In this document: piece after piece, positions 46,960 through 59,064 of the stretch
Layout of the letters: each line of letters starts with the position of its first letter
Numbering within the stretch: the first letter of the stretch is position 1
The notes under the pieces: model-generated
The model's database searches: none
What the model saw: the letters and a program-made list of their open reading frames with translations, nothing else
Told to the model about the DNA's origin: nothing
Assembly (NCBI GenBank): GCA_051453625.1
Contig: JBOZIK010000001.1
Coordinates: 74,357,049-74,421,048, forward strand
Reading direction: 5' to 3'
Source: Welwitschia mirabilis
Lineage: Eukaryota; Gnetophyta; Gnetopsida; Welwitschiales
Length of the DNA: 64,000 nucleotides
Position numbers and translations under genes: made by a program

Positions 46960-48340
46960 CTCATATATATTTATTTATCATTCCTTCTCATATCATTCAT
47001 TATAAAATCTATCATGAGGAAAATGTAAAACCTATTAGGTAACCATAAGAAAGTTTAAATATAATACTTAAATAAATAGTTAAATATAAAATCATTAAGT
47101 TAATATATTCTAGGATCATTTATGCTCTATCAAATAGTGAATAAATTAGTCCCTTGACTGTAATACCAAAAAAGAGTGAAAAATGGAGAGTCTGCATAGA
47201 TTTTAGAAAATTGAATGAAGTCATAAAGAAGAATCATTGTCCTCTTCCCTTAGCTAACCAAATCCTCGATAAAATTTAAGGATATGCTTTATATTACTTT
47301 TTAGAAGAATATAATGATTATAACCAAGTTTTCATATCTAGCAAAGATTAAGACAAAATAACTTTTACTTTACCTTTCAACACATTTTCCTTTAGAAGAA
47401 TTACTTTTAAATTATGTAATTCTCTTGAATCTTTTCAATGTACTATGATGGATATTATTTTATACATGTTAGAGGATTTAATAAAAGTCTTTATGGATGA
47501 ATTTTCTATTCTTGTAGAAACCTTTGATTAAATCTTAGAAAGATTAGACAAAGTTTATGATAGATGCATAGAATGTAATGTTCACTTAAGTTAGGAAAGG
47601 AGTTTATTCTTAGTTAAAAGTGTAATTATTATAGGCCACCACAGTTTTAAAATAGGAATTAAGATGGACCTTAAGAAAGCTGGTATTATTTAATACTTAA
47701 CTCCTCTAACTAATGTTAAGAAAATTTGATCTTTTCTTGAACATTATGGTTTTTATTACTATTTCACATAGGATTATGCTAAAATCTATAAACCTTATTA
47801 CTAGAAAAATAAGAGAAATTTAAGTGGAATACATCTTGCTAGCTTGCTTTTGATAAACTCAAATATAAACTCTCTTATGCCCATATTATAATAGGACTTA
47901 ATTAAAAGAAAGATTTTGAGTTAATGTGTAGTACTAGTAATTTTTCTATGGATGGGATGCTTGGAAAAAAATATGAAAATGATTTTCAAGTCATATCTTA
48001 TCATAGTAAAACATTGTATAAAGCTTAAATAAGCTATTTAACTACCAAAAGGAAAACATTAGCCATAATTTTTTACCTCAACAATGTTATACATTATTTT
48101 TTAGGCTTCCACACAAGTGTATATAGAGACCATGCAGCAACTAAATATCTAATGACTAAGAAAGATTCTCATACTAGATTGATTAGATGGATCCTCTTGA
48201 TGCCAAAATTCAATCTTACCATCATCAACAATATAGGAAGACAAATCAATATGGTAGATCATGTATTATACTTACTTCTTTTTTTGATAATCTTCCTATT
48301 AGTGTTTATTTTCTAGATGAATAATTATTTGTTGTATCTT
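46960..48340 (+). pseudogene. gypsy reverse transcriptase and RNase H (G4)
   Basis: RT: KWRVCIDFRKLNEVIKKNHC (about 47184-47243), PLPLANQILDKI, ALYYFLEEYNDYNQVFISSK (about 47286-47346), ITFTLPFNTFSFRRITFKL. The catalytic box FMDEF is at 47490-47504, where the family has FMDDF, so the second Asp is Glu. Then the thumb (HHSFKIGIKMDLKKAGII, LTPLTNVKKI). RNase H runs about 47900-48290 and ends LMPKFNLTIINNIGRQINMV (about 48198-48257) then DHVLYLLL. Several stops, chiefly TAA. Confidence 0.9.
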
Positions 48341-48625
48341 CAACTTATTCCTCTCTATGATATGTTAATATCATCAACTACCTTATTACTTTGAAAACAT
48401 TACAAAATTGGAGTCACAATTAAAGAAAATCTTTTCTCCATAGGATAGGTAACTATGAGTGGATAACACCCCATCTTTGTTATAGATGTAAGGACTAAAT
48501 CATTAGAAAATATACACTTGAATGGGAAAAATTTGATATTCTTTACCTTTATCATAATGGTATTTGTGATGGACATTTTAGTGGTTAGAAAATAGCCTTG
48601 AAAATTCTCTAGTCTAGATTCTATT

Positions 48626-49112
48626 NNNNNNNNNNNNNNNNNNNNNNNNNNNNNNNNNNNNNNNNNNNNNNNNNNNNNNNNNNNNNNNNNNNNNNNNNNN
48701 NNNNNNNNNNNNNNNNNNNNNNNNNNNNNNNNNNNNNNNNNNNNNNNNNNNNNNNNNNNNNNNNNNNNNNNNNNNNNNNNNNNNNNNNNNNNNNNNNNNN
48801 NNNNNNNNNNNNNNNNNNNNNNNNNNNNNNNNNNNNNNNNNNNNNNNNNNNNNNNNNNNNNNNNNNNNNNNNNNNNNNNNNNNNNNNNNNNNNNNNNNNN
48901 NNNNNNNNNNNNNNNNNNNNNNNNNNNNNNNNNNNNNNNNNNNNNNNNNNNNNNNNNNNNNNNNNNNNNNNNNNNNNNNNNNNNNNNNNNNNNNNNNNNN
49001 NNNNNNNNNNNNNNNNNNNNNNNNNNNNNNNNNNNNNNNNNNNNNNNNNNNNNNNNNNNNNNNNNNNNNNNNNNNNNNNNNNNNNNNNNNNNNNNNNNNN
49101 NNNNNNNNNNNN
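48626..49112. other. assembly gap (487 N)
   Basis: Lies in the integrase zinc-finger region. From comparison with G0 only about 60-100 bases should be missing there, so the N length looks overestimated. Confidence 0.95.
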
Positions 49113-49718
49113 GTGTGATAGATGTTAACATTTTAGTAGCCTTTTATGATTACAAGAAAGGCCCCTCAAATCAATTCTTGAATGTAAACTTCTTGACTAT
49201 TAGAAAACCACCTTTTAAAGACAAAAATTACAGTTTAGTGGATATAGATTATGTGATTAAATGGGTTGAAGTAGTACCTACTTTTTTAAATGATGCTCAC
49301 ACCATTTGAAAATTTGTTAGAAATTAAATTTTTTAATACTTTAATTTTCCTTGAATAATCCTTAGTGATTAATGAACTTACTTCATTAACTATCTTTTTA
49401 AGAAACTTATTTTATCCATTGGTATAGAACATCATGTAGCTTATGCTTACCATCCTCAAATCAATGGACAAGCTAAAAATGCTAATAAATAAATTTACAA
49501 AATGCTTTAAAAACTTATCTCTATTAATAAGAACTATGGGCTTTTGAACTGAATGATGTTCTTTGGGATTATTATAATACTTGGGGTAATTCACTTAATT
49601 TTTAATCTTAGGAAGTTGTATATAGTAAAGTTTGTATTTTTCTTATTAATGGTTGTTACAATTCTTATTATTCTACTTATCAGTGTAATCTTGTAGATTT
49701 AGAAGAAAATATTAAAAC

Positions 49719-50145
49719 NNNNNNNNNNNNNNNNNNNNNNNNNNNNNNNNNNNNNNNNNNNNNNNNNNNNNNNNNNNNNNNNNNNNNNNNNNNNNNNNNN
49801 NNNNNNNNNNNNNNNNNNNNNNNNNNNNNNNNNNNNNNNNNNNNNNNNNNNNNNNNNNNNNNNNNNNNNNNNNNNNNNNNNNNNNNNNNNNNNNNNNNNN
49901 NNNNNNNNNNNNNNNNNNNNNNNNNNNNNNNNNNNNNNNNNNNNNNNNNNNNNNNNNNNNNNNNNNNNNNNNNNNNNNNNNNNNNNNNNNNNNNNNNNNN
50001 NNNNNNNNNNNNNNNNNNNNNNNNNNNNNNNNNNNNNNNNNNNNNNNNNNNNNNNNNNNNNNNNNNNNNNNNNNNNNNNNNNNNNNNNNNNNNNNNNNNN
50101 NNNNNNNNNNNNNNNNNNNNNNNNNNNNNNNNNNNNNNNNNNNNN
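49719..50145. other. assembly gap (427 N) between identical flanks
   Basis: The bases before it (49661-49718) recur after it (50146-50200), including TTATTATTCTACTTATCAGT and GTAGATTTAGAAGAAAATAT. The integrase frame has no room for missing sequence here, so the true gap is probably negative (unmerged overlapping contigs). Confidence 0.95.
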
Positions 50146-50970
50146 TTATTATTCTACTTATCAGTGTAATCTTGTAGATTTAGAAGAAAATATTAAAACT
50201 CATTTAGCTTAATTAGATCATTTAGATGAAAAATAAGCTCAAGCTATTCATTATTAACTTATTCACAATGTCCAAAGTAAGTACAAACATGATTAAAAGA
50301 TGATTCATAAGAACTTTAAACCTAGTCAACTAGTTTTATTATATAATACTAAAGTTCATCTATTATAGAAAATGTTAGTTTCAAAATAGTGATGTCCTTA
50401 CATTATTGAGAAAGTACATTCTAATGGATTTGTTCATATTTTTGACTTAACCACTAAAGAGATTGAGAAAGTTAATAGACAAAGGTTGAAGATAGATGAG
50501 TAATCTTCTGATATAAAAATGATAGAAGTGCTAACCTTAGAGTTTTTCCTTAATGGAAAGGACTTATTTCCTATTATTGTTTAAGTTTTCTCTTATCGTT
50601 TTCCTTTGAAGGCCATTATGATATCACTTGATTATATTTCAAACATGACTTAAGTATTTATTTTCATGACTAGTCTTTGACATGGGTATTTTATAGTGGT
50701 AAGATTGAATTCATCCAATCTTAAGACATAAAAACATCTATGAAGTTTAGTTTTTAAGGAAGATGCTATAGTGTTTTTTTTTTTCCTCAATGATGAAAAG
50801 CTATTAAAGTATTTAAGGATGTTTTTTTTGTCTTCTATTGTATTACTTCACCTTTGTATTTTAGAGAGTTTGATCATGTGAAATGATTTTATTTATGCTT
50901 AAAAAAATTGAAAGAGAGAGTGAAATACGATCATGATATTTTCTATTCCATATCTCAAAAACATGATAAC

Positions 50971-51208
50971 TATGATATCCTATTACAAGTATATTAGGGC
51001 AAAGTTTCCTGAGAGGAACCTTTAGCAGTGTAATATGGTAGCTAGGGAAACTCCATTTGGGGGGGCCAGTTAGCTAAGATTTATGGGTTCTTACTTCTCT
51101 AAGTATTGTTGAACTCCACTCATCATGTATAGTTAGATAATAAAGTAATAAAAATTTAAGGCCTATAGGATCAGTGGTGTTTCTAGTATTATAAAAAATA
51201 TTACTTAT
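50971..51208 (+). repeat. conserved post-integrase block, copy 5
   Basis: Landmarks: TTTCCTGAGAGGAACC, CAGTGTAATATGGTAGCTAG, GGAAACTCCATTTGGGGGGG, CCAGTTAGCTAAG, GGGTTCTTACTTCTCTAAG, CTCCACTCATCATGTA and TAGGATCAGTGGTGTTTCTA. It lies in the one structurally complete element, which fixes its place between integrase and polypurine tract. Confidence 0.75.
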
Positions 51209-51676
51209 TTCTTAGACTGTTGGTCTTTTCACATGATCATTTTATTTCTAAGAATTTAGGTGTTTATTTTAAGATGTAAGTAAGTGATTTTTTTTTTTTT
51301 AAGTAACTCTTTAATCTTATCACTTATTTTTTAAAGCATTTAATTTTTAAAATCATCATAACTACTACCTTATCAAATAGAATTTTTTATACATTAAGTC
51401 ATGCATTTTAAAATTAAGTGATGATATAATTTCTTCCATTGAAATCTACAAGGTTAAAATTTAGGATATGTAATATATCTTCTTTATTTTGTATTATGTT
51501 CAATCTTTTTGTTTTTGTTTGTTATTCAGTTAGTTATTTCAAAGTCATTTCTATATTTTCTTAACATTTTAGAATCTTAACATTTAATGGTTTCCTTGTC
51601 TAGTTTTTAATAAAGAGTTGATTTCTTACTTAGATGAGTTTCCTTAACAATTTTGTAATGTTTCTTTTTAGTCTTT

Positions 51677-52031
51677 NNNNNNNNNNNNNNNNNNNNNNNN
51701 NNNNNNNNNNNNNNNNNNNNNNNNNNNNNNNNNNNNNNNNNNNNNNNNNNNNNNNNNNNNNNNNNNNNNNNNNNNNNNNNNNNNNNNNNNNNNNNNNNNN
51801 NNNNNNNNNNNNNNNNNNNNNNNNNNNNNNNNNNNNNNNNNNNNNNNNNNNNNNNNNNNNNNNNNNNNNNNNNNNNNNNNNNNNNNNNNNNNNNNNNNNN
51901 NNNNNNNNNNNNNNNNNNNNNNNNNNNNNNNNNNNNNNNNNNNNNNNNNNNNNNNNNNNNNNNNNNNNNNNNNNNNNNNNNNNNNNNNNNNNNNNNNNNN
52001 NNNNNNNNNNNNNNNNNNNNNNNNNNNNNNN
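51677..52031. other. assembly gap (355 N) between similar flanks
   Basis: Left flank TTTCTTACTTAGATGAGTTT (51620s) and right flank TCTTACTTAGATAAGTTTCC are near-identical for about 45 bases but not identical, so this could be a real tandem repeat or a merge failure between differing haplotypes. Confidence 0.9.
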
Positions 52032-52614
52032 TCTTACTTAGATAAGTTTCCTTAACAATTGTGTGGTGTTTAATTTTAGCCTTTTAGAGTTTTGAACACT
52101 ACTCTTAATCATTTTGTAATGAAAAAATTTGTTGGGAATTTATGGATCTACTTCATTCTAATTAGCAAATTTTCACTGACTACTCTTTTTATGCTTGTTA
52201 AAATATTTCATACATCTCTATTTTTTAAATCTAATATTTCTATTCTTAGCTTTGCACTTCATTCAAAGAGTTATCTAAATTTAAAAACATCCATTATTTG
52301 CTTTGTTAATCTTATTAATTTTCTTTGCTTTATTAGCCAACATAAGATGAATTGTTTTTATTGAGGAGCGGGGAGAGGAATAGGACTTATTTTCATAGCT
52401 CATTTTCATAAATCTCTGAGTTATTTCAGAGCTTTCATAAGACATAATTTGAAATTTTTACTTCATACACATGATTCATTAGATCTTATTTGGCTATGTG
52501 ATGTGTTTTAGATTATTTTTAAGCTTATTTTATAAATTTAGATTGATTTTTTAAAGATAAGTTAACTAATAATTATAGTTGTTCATCTAGTTTTTATTAA
52601 AACTAACAAAGGCC

Positions 52615-52624
52615 AAGTAGGAGG
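52615..52624 (+). promoter_or_regulatory. polypurine tract of G4
   Basis: AAGTAGGAGG, 3 bases before the 3' LTR start. Confidence 0.78.
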
Positions 52625-52627
52625 CTA

Positions 52628-53722
52628 TGATGCACTACCAAATTATATGTATGTAATGGAGTATTATGAACTATTTCACAAGATATTTATATAGGTCTAG
52701 ATAAGGATTATGGAGGATTGATGGGAGATCTTAGAAATATGGAATTCTTGGCATGATTAGAGGCATCTAAGGCACATTATGGTATACATGGCTTTGGAGG
52801 GAGATCATTAATGAAAAAGGCTAGATCTCTTGAATTAGAAGAACAAAGAAGATGTTCATTCCCTCTATCATCCCCATGATAGGTAGGATAATACTATAGA
52901 TGATACATTGGATGCTAACCTAGACTGGAGCTAGTATTATTAATTCATCTTTTGTAAAGGGGGGTCATACCCATGGTTGTCCCCAAGACATGCAGAATTA
53001 TGAATCTAACATATGCTCCATTACTTCCTTAGTGATTCCCATGATAGATAGAATGACATTTGTAACCACTATTCTATTTCATCCATTTATTTTTGTAATT
53101 TAGTTCATTTTATAGTGACTTTGTCCATTAGTTTTGCTTCTTAACTCTATAAGTAGAAACATCTTTAACTCTCTTCTTCATATTCATTTGCACTAGACAT
53201 TTTTTTGATAGGAAATTAAAGAGATAGAGATCCATCTTTGGAGTTACAGAAAGGTGTTTACTTGGTAAATGGTTGTGCATCCTTCATTTGGACTCAACTA
53301 TTTTGTAACTTAGATGCTAGTTATATTTTAATATTAAACTCTATTTTAGTTGTGCATTTAATTCTATTATATTTTCCTTATGGTTTATGTTGTCCTTAAT
53401 TTGGTGATAGTTTATTGATGATATAGGTCTTATAGATAGCCTTTATTAAGGCTAAAGCAAGTAGTTTTAGATTCATTTTGCATTGTATTTAGATTTAGTT
53501 ATGCTTGGATTTCATAACATCTTTATTTCCTACATTGTTCTTAAATTTTGGTTACTCTATTCTCTTCTAAAATCAATTCTTATTATTCTCTCATAAATCT
53601 TTAATCAGTTATGACATTTGGGTTACTCCCATTTATACTATAGTGTGTATTTTGCAATCTATTTATTTTGATTAAAAATGTTTCTAATAAGACATCAAGT
53701 TACAAAAATACACACCTTAACA
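52628..53722 (+). repeat. 3' LTR of G4
   Basis: TGATGCACTACCAAATTA ... CACCTTAACA, 1095 bp, followed by the right TATAT target copy. Hairpin motifs are at 52865-52882 (perfect 7-base arms), near 52975 and near 53035-53060. Confidence 0.92.
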
Positions 53723-53727
53723 TATAT

Positions 53728-54619
53728 CAATGTATTTTTACACTTTATTTCATGAACTAAAAATGATAACTTAGAAATTATAATAATATAATTTAAGTTA
53801 ATAACTAAAACAAACATTAAATATGGTTAACTAAAAAATTAAACCATTAATAAATATTAAACTAATTTATTAAGTTCATCATCAATGAAATATGTGTGCC
53901 TAGCTTAATTCACTCATAGTCTAACATACCTTTTAAAAATATAAATAACAAAGTTCTAATTTGTTAAAATAATTATAGTAGATACTACTTATGAGAGCAT
54001 GAAGATAATGGATAAAATTTCAATTATTTTTTTAATTTTGTCTTTTATCTTATTTCTTCCTATATCTATTTTATCTTCTAAGACTATTTTAATTTTCATT
54101 TTATTTTTGAAGGGATGATCCTATTAATGCAGTGATATTTCTTACCTAGAGAAGTAAAGAATCTTAAGGTATCTACAATAGAAAAAATTGATCAAGAATC
54201 TCTTCATCTAAGAAGTGTTGATAAATAAACATGGTATTTTAATCAGCTCATAATGTGGAACATTTAAGGAAAAGGATGAGGGATGGGGTGGGACTGGAAA
54301 GGGAAATAGAAGAGTAAGAACATAGAAGGATTATACTAGTACTAATAAAACAAGTTTTCTTAAAAAACCTATGTCTTCTTATCTATTATAATTAGAGGAA
54401 GCATGAAATGTAAAGAATGGTTTCATGTGAGATATCATGAGATGCATAATTCATAAAAATTATTTTCCTTTATGAAAGAACATATGTTTCCTAACTATAA
54501 ACACTTGTCTTACCTTTCACTCCAAACATAGATCCTATAAGTTACTTATTATTATTGTATATTTAACATTGGTGCCTCATTTCAGCTAATGAAATTAAGT
54601 TTTCTTTCATCATTCACCT
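53728..54619. other. unassigned stretch
   Basis: AT-rich with one G-rich patch (54280-54310). It could contain the 3' LTR of copia C2, but I could not match it to the sequence right of 59065. Confidence 0.35.
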
Positions 54620-56320
54620 CTTCAAAATAAATTATTTTATGGATGCTAAGCATGATTTGAAGTCTTTGAAATGTATTCTTTAATAGTAACTTAACAAATA
54701 TATCTATAATTTGTTCCCATATTGAATTAAAATTTAAACAAACTTTTCCATTCCTAATCAATTCATGATTTTTTTGGAAATTCCTATTAACATTTTTGGT
54801 GCATGGATAATAAACTATATTATTTTCTAGTATAATGTGAAAAAGCTTATTATGAAAATCACTATAGGCTCTTAATTTCTTTTAAAAAATTCATCTATAA
54901 GCTTTGTTATCGATATATTCTGATAACATACTATACTTTGCATAACATATTCTTTCTATATACTTGAAAATACCATAAATGATTACTTCTTTGATATCCC
55001 AAACAATTGACATTCCTAAATATTAAGAACATAATATAAGTTTGAATTCATTTATTCTTACCTACACAAGACTAAAGAATAAACTTCCTTTTACATATTA
55101 AAGCATATACTTCATGTCCTTTCAATGCATATCTATGGGGTTTACCATGAATTTGGACAAATATTTTTGCAAAATAAATGTCTATTCTACTATATATTAT
55201 ACAAAATAGGCTACTAATCAATTAAGTAGAAGATATTGCATTAATTAGCCTTACTTCATCTTCATTTAAAAGTTTGACATTTGCTTCCATTAGAATATTT
55301 TATGGCTTTTACTTCTCCATTATAAAATGCTTTAACATATCCCTTCCATATTTTATTTATGACAAGAAAAATCTAGTATTTTATTGGATATTATTGATAC
55401 CAAGAAAGCATTATAATAAATTATATTAAATATTTTAAGATTTTGATATAGTAATCCTATAATGTTTACAATTCCATTCTAATCATTCCTATTTGCTAAT
55501 ATATCATCAACATATAGAGTAAGAATAGCTATACTACTATCTTTATGCCATGTATAATGTTTTTTCATCATCGCTTTGATGAAATTTTTTAATCAATAAG
55601 AACATCATTAATCTTTTCCTACCAAACTAAATCATATTTATCTAGACAATAAAATACCTTATTTATCTTAAAAATTAGATGTTTCATACCTAAAATACTT
55701 ATATCTTTAAGGTTTTTAAAAAGTAAATATCTTCCTTTACTCTTCATTAAAAAATGTTGATTTCAAATTGAACTAGTGAATCTTCCAACTTTATTAAATA
55801 GAAATTGTAGCCATTAAGTGCACCAATATGTGCAACGATTTCATGACAGTCAATTCCATATATTTTCTTGAAACCTTAAATAAAAGTCCTTATTTTATAA
55901 CATTTTAAATAATATTTTATTGTAGGATTTACTATATTCATTTGTAGTTAATATCTTTACTTTCTAGTCATATTTTTGTCAACTTCCATCTTTTATTATT
56001 AGTAGTAACCTCCATCTTTTAATTCATTAAATTATTTTATTTTTTATTTGGTACGACTTCTTTAAGGATTGTGGGATATTCCATCATGATTAAGACATAA
56101 ACCACATGTTTTCTACCTTTATCTAACTTCTAAAATATTTCATTCAAGTTCTCATTTTATGTGGAGAACTTATAGATCTTTATGATAATGATCAAGCTAT
56201 TCATTAAAGATGAATGTTTGCTAATCATTTCATTCTCATTTAAAATTGTTTTAATAATGAGTATTTTTCCACTCTCTTGGTCAAAATTAGTTTGCAGCTT
56301 ACATTTCTCCAGCTATTATG
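54620..56320 (-). pseudogene. copia reverse transcriptase / RNase H (C2)
   Basis: Minus strand from about 56320 down: a short end of the integrase-RT linker, RT with IEIKSTFF-like residues (about 55760), the catalytic YVDDILANRND at about 55514-55482 with both Asp intact, then the connection and RNase H: HGKPHRYALKGHEVY (about 55150), SIVWDIKEVIIYGIF (about 55010), and the tail NFQKNHELIRNGKVCLNFNS (about 54785-54725) then IWEQIIDIFVKLLLKNTFQR (about 54720-54665). The family end reads ADIFTKPL. A different branch from C1. Many stops. Confidence 0.82.
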
Positions 56321-59050
56321 TAAATTCTCATGATTCATGTTTATGGTGAAATTTAGCTATGCTTATATTTTATATTAATGAAGATTAATGAAAGATATCC
56401 TTAGGGATACAAATCATGGATGACCAAACCATACTAATGGTAACTAGGACTTATATTTATAGTATTGGACTAGAATTATTATTTCTAAGAGATTAATTTG
56501 GTAATATGTAATAGTAAAAGATTAGATAATTAGATTTATAGTTATCATAGATTAATGTTTTATTTTAAATTTTAAAATAAAAATGTATTATCAAGTATGG
56601 ACTAAGTTAGATATGAGGCATAACCTTAACATTTAGCATGTAGACTAGAATGATGAATTTTCAAAGAAAGTAAATTCATTCTATATTTAACCTAAAGAAA
56701 TAATATAAAATATTCATTAAATCACAAGCATGATAACATAATTTCATTTATCATATAGCTAATTGTGAAGACTTCTAGATCATCTTAACTCTCATAAAAA
56801 ACTCCAAAAGCATGAAACATAGGATCTAAACACAAAAGAACATCAAATGTAAGTAAACTATGTACTAATATTAACATTAAAAACCACTTAGAAATATAAA
56901 AAGAATACCTTTAGCTACTAATTTTTTATATATAGTTTATCAAATATGGTCTACAAGTATATCTAAAATTAACAAAATAGATTAAAAAAAAATCTAGCCT
57001 TTATTACATTAACAAAATAGATATACATCCATGAAAAATAAACCTAGAGATTACAATGTCATGTTAGCCTTGAAGAGATAGCTTATCTCTAATAGAAAGA
57101 TTTAGAAATAGTACATGACATATACTCTCTTAATAATTACTTAACCATCAATTTTCCATAATTTAAGATCATTAACAATTATAAAGTGAGATATTATAAC
57201 CATTTTAGATGATGCAAAATTAGGATGAGGGTTATGGTTTTTAAACTTCAGAAGTTTGTATAATGTTTAACCTCTCCAAATTAAATTACTAATAAGTGAA
57301 TTTAACTCAATAGCTAAAGATGATATGCGAACATAAAAATGGAGGTAAATTCTACATGATGACTAGTACCACCATCACTTTAATCAAAGTCATTTTCTTT
57401 TTGGGGATTCAGATCTCTAGATTTTGGGAAAATTCTCCATATCTTAATAATAACCTATAAAATAATAGTGTGAAGGCCAAATCTTATAAAATATGTATTT
57501 AGAATCATTAATCAAAATAAATTCAAAACATGTGAGAAATATAATTCAATCATGAAAAATTGGCCTTAATAGATTAGAATATATGTCATATTTTTTATGT
57601 TAACATCCCCAACTAACCCTTTGCTACTATTATAGTAAAAAGTATGATAAAGATGAATCTCATAATAAACATTACAATGTAAAATAATTTAAGTATGATG
57701 TAAAAGTTATGATGAAAATTTGAAAATGTATGACCAATTTTAAGTGAAATTATAATTAATCAAAATAATAAGTGTCAATGAGTAATAAGGTGTAATTACC
57801 ACTACCTCCAACAAACCTAAATATTTCCTTAACATTTATAATAAGGTTAATGAAAAATAAGAGGGAAAAAAATGCATGTATAACCTAGAAAGAAAAATGC
57901 TAAAAAATACATGAAAATGAAAAATGTGAAGTGAAAATTATTAAAAATAAAATGTACAATGCACAATGGCCAAATATTCCTAAAATGATGCATGTAAAAA
58001 TGAAAGTAACTTTATAAGCAATGGTTAAGCATTGTATTAAAAATTAAAGCTATTCTGAAGGATGAAATGATGGAAAAAAATGGGAGTAAAAAATGCAAAG
58101 TAAAAATGAAAAGATGATACTAAAATGTAATGGTTAGAAATGAGTTAAAACTGGATTATAGCCAGTTTCTTAAAAAATTTAATGGTGGTAGAAAATCTTA
58201 ATAAACTTTAACTAATATGCAAAATCTATTAGAAAAATCTTAAAAAAAATTGATATATAAATGAAAATACCATCCAAGACTAGTAGCAACTCAATTCTAT
58301 TATGTTTATAGGAATTAGATTTTATGTGTGGAGTTATTATCTAAAATAAAAACTTCTAGACATATAAGTTAAATTTACTAATAAATGAAATGAACAAAAA
58401 TAGGAACTAAAAGTTAACTTGAAGTACATGATAAATAATCATTACAACTAGAGTTTTATATAAGAATGTAATGTACAATTCATGTTATGAAAAATAAATT
58501 AATGAGAAAAAAAGGAATGAAATTGAAAAAAAGGAGTTAAATATAGATCTTCTCTGAGAAACCATCCTTTTATTCTTGTCTATTTTATCTTATTTCTTTG
58601 GAGTGTTATTACTTTATTTAAAAATGATTTTCTTAAAGATCTAAGAAGACTTACCAATTGGTTCTTATCCTTTATTCTTATTATTAGAGAGGAATAAGGG
58701 AAAGAAAAAGGTTGAAAATGAATGGAAGTAAGATCTTGAGGTTCTTCTTTCTCTTCTGTTTATTGCTTTTGTTATTTTTCTTTAGGTTGCTTCCTTGGAA
58801 CCCAATCTAGATTCTTACACTTTAAAACATGATTTTCCTAGAGATAATGATTTTAATATAATCTCTATTTTAACCACAATTAAATATCTAATGAATGGCA
58901 TCATAAACAAGGTTAAAATCTAAGGATGAAAGTGATAGGTTGCTCTTATAAGCTACACAATTGATGATGGTATAAAAAATAAATTTATGTTTATTAAAAG
59001 GGATGTTATCTTGAATGATACTAATAAAATCTAAGTGACTACTATAGGAA
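56321..59050 (-). pseudogene. 5' part of copia C2, mostly unreadable
   Basis: On the minus strand, DGGTSHHVEF at about 57388-57358 resembles the copia protease active-site area (DSGASHH type). Little else is readable: only about 1 kb separates it from RT, too short for a full integrase, so a deletion is likely. From 57830 to 58500 the + strand is purine-rich without a frame on either strand. Gag is expected here but I cannot see it. Confidence 0.4.
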
Positions 59051-59062
59051 TCTCTAACACCA
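59051..59062 (-). promoter_or_regulatory. primer binding site of C2 (initiator tRNA-Met type)
   Basis: The minus strand reads TGGTGTTAGAGA, followed on the + strand by AA and then TGTGATAG, the same spacing as in C1 (site, two bases, LTR). It sets the 5' LTR edge of C2 at 59065. Confidence 0.6.
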
Positions 59063-59064
59063 AA

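Larger units (their letters stand above)
48400..50500 (+). pseudogene. gypsy integrase (G4), with two gaps
   Basis: Split by N at 48626-49112 and 49719-50145. After the first gap CDRC (about 49114) and ILECKLLDY mark the zinc finger end; the stretch that should hold the first catalytic Asp (GIDFxGP) is missing before PPFKDKNYSLVDIDYVIKWV (about 49209-49268). Then LSD**TYF, AYHPQINGQAKNANK, where the catalytic Glu is Lys (AAA at 49475-49477). The C-terminal part after the second gap: YYSTYQCNLVDLEENIKTHL (about 50146-50207), LVLLYNTKVHLL (about 50333-50368), IIEKVHSNGFVHIFDLTTKE, then VNRQRLK and stop near 50503. Confidence 0.88.
50501..52627 (+). other. gypsy 3' spacer of G4
   Basis: Post-integrase spacer with the conserved block, an N gap at 51677-52031 and the polypurine tract. 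A 90-codon open frame at 52092-52364 is Leu/Phe/Ile-rich with at least one membrane-like stretch. It sits where Athila elements may carry an env-like frame, but the other four spacers are not open here and I recognise nothing in it. Confidence 0.6.
42511..53722 (+). mobile_element. structurally complete gypsy element G4
   Basis: 11.2 kb including N gaps, flanked by a perfect TATAT duplication (42506-42510 and 53723-53727). Order: LTR, primer site, leader, gag, protease, RT, RNase H, integrase, 3' spacer, polypurine tract, LTR. Both LTRs begin TGATGCACTA and end in TAACA. Layout, the tRNA-Asp-like primer site and the long 3' spacer fit Athila-type gypsy elements. All frames are broken, and protease, RT and integrase have each lost a catalytic residue. 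It is the reference copy for reading the other fragments. Confidence 0.92.

Noticed and set aside
48400-49131. 243-codon open frame on the minus strand
   Set aside because: Most of it is N read as open sequence; the ends are antisense to integrase.
51634-52041. 135-codon open frame on the + strand
   Set aside because: Nearly all N from the 355-base gap.
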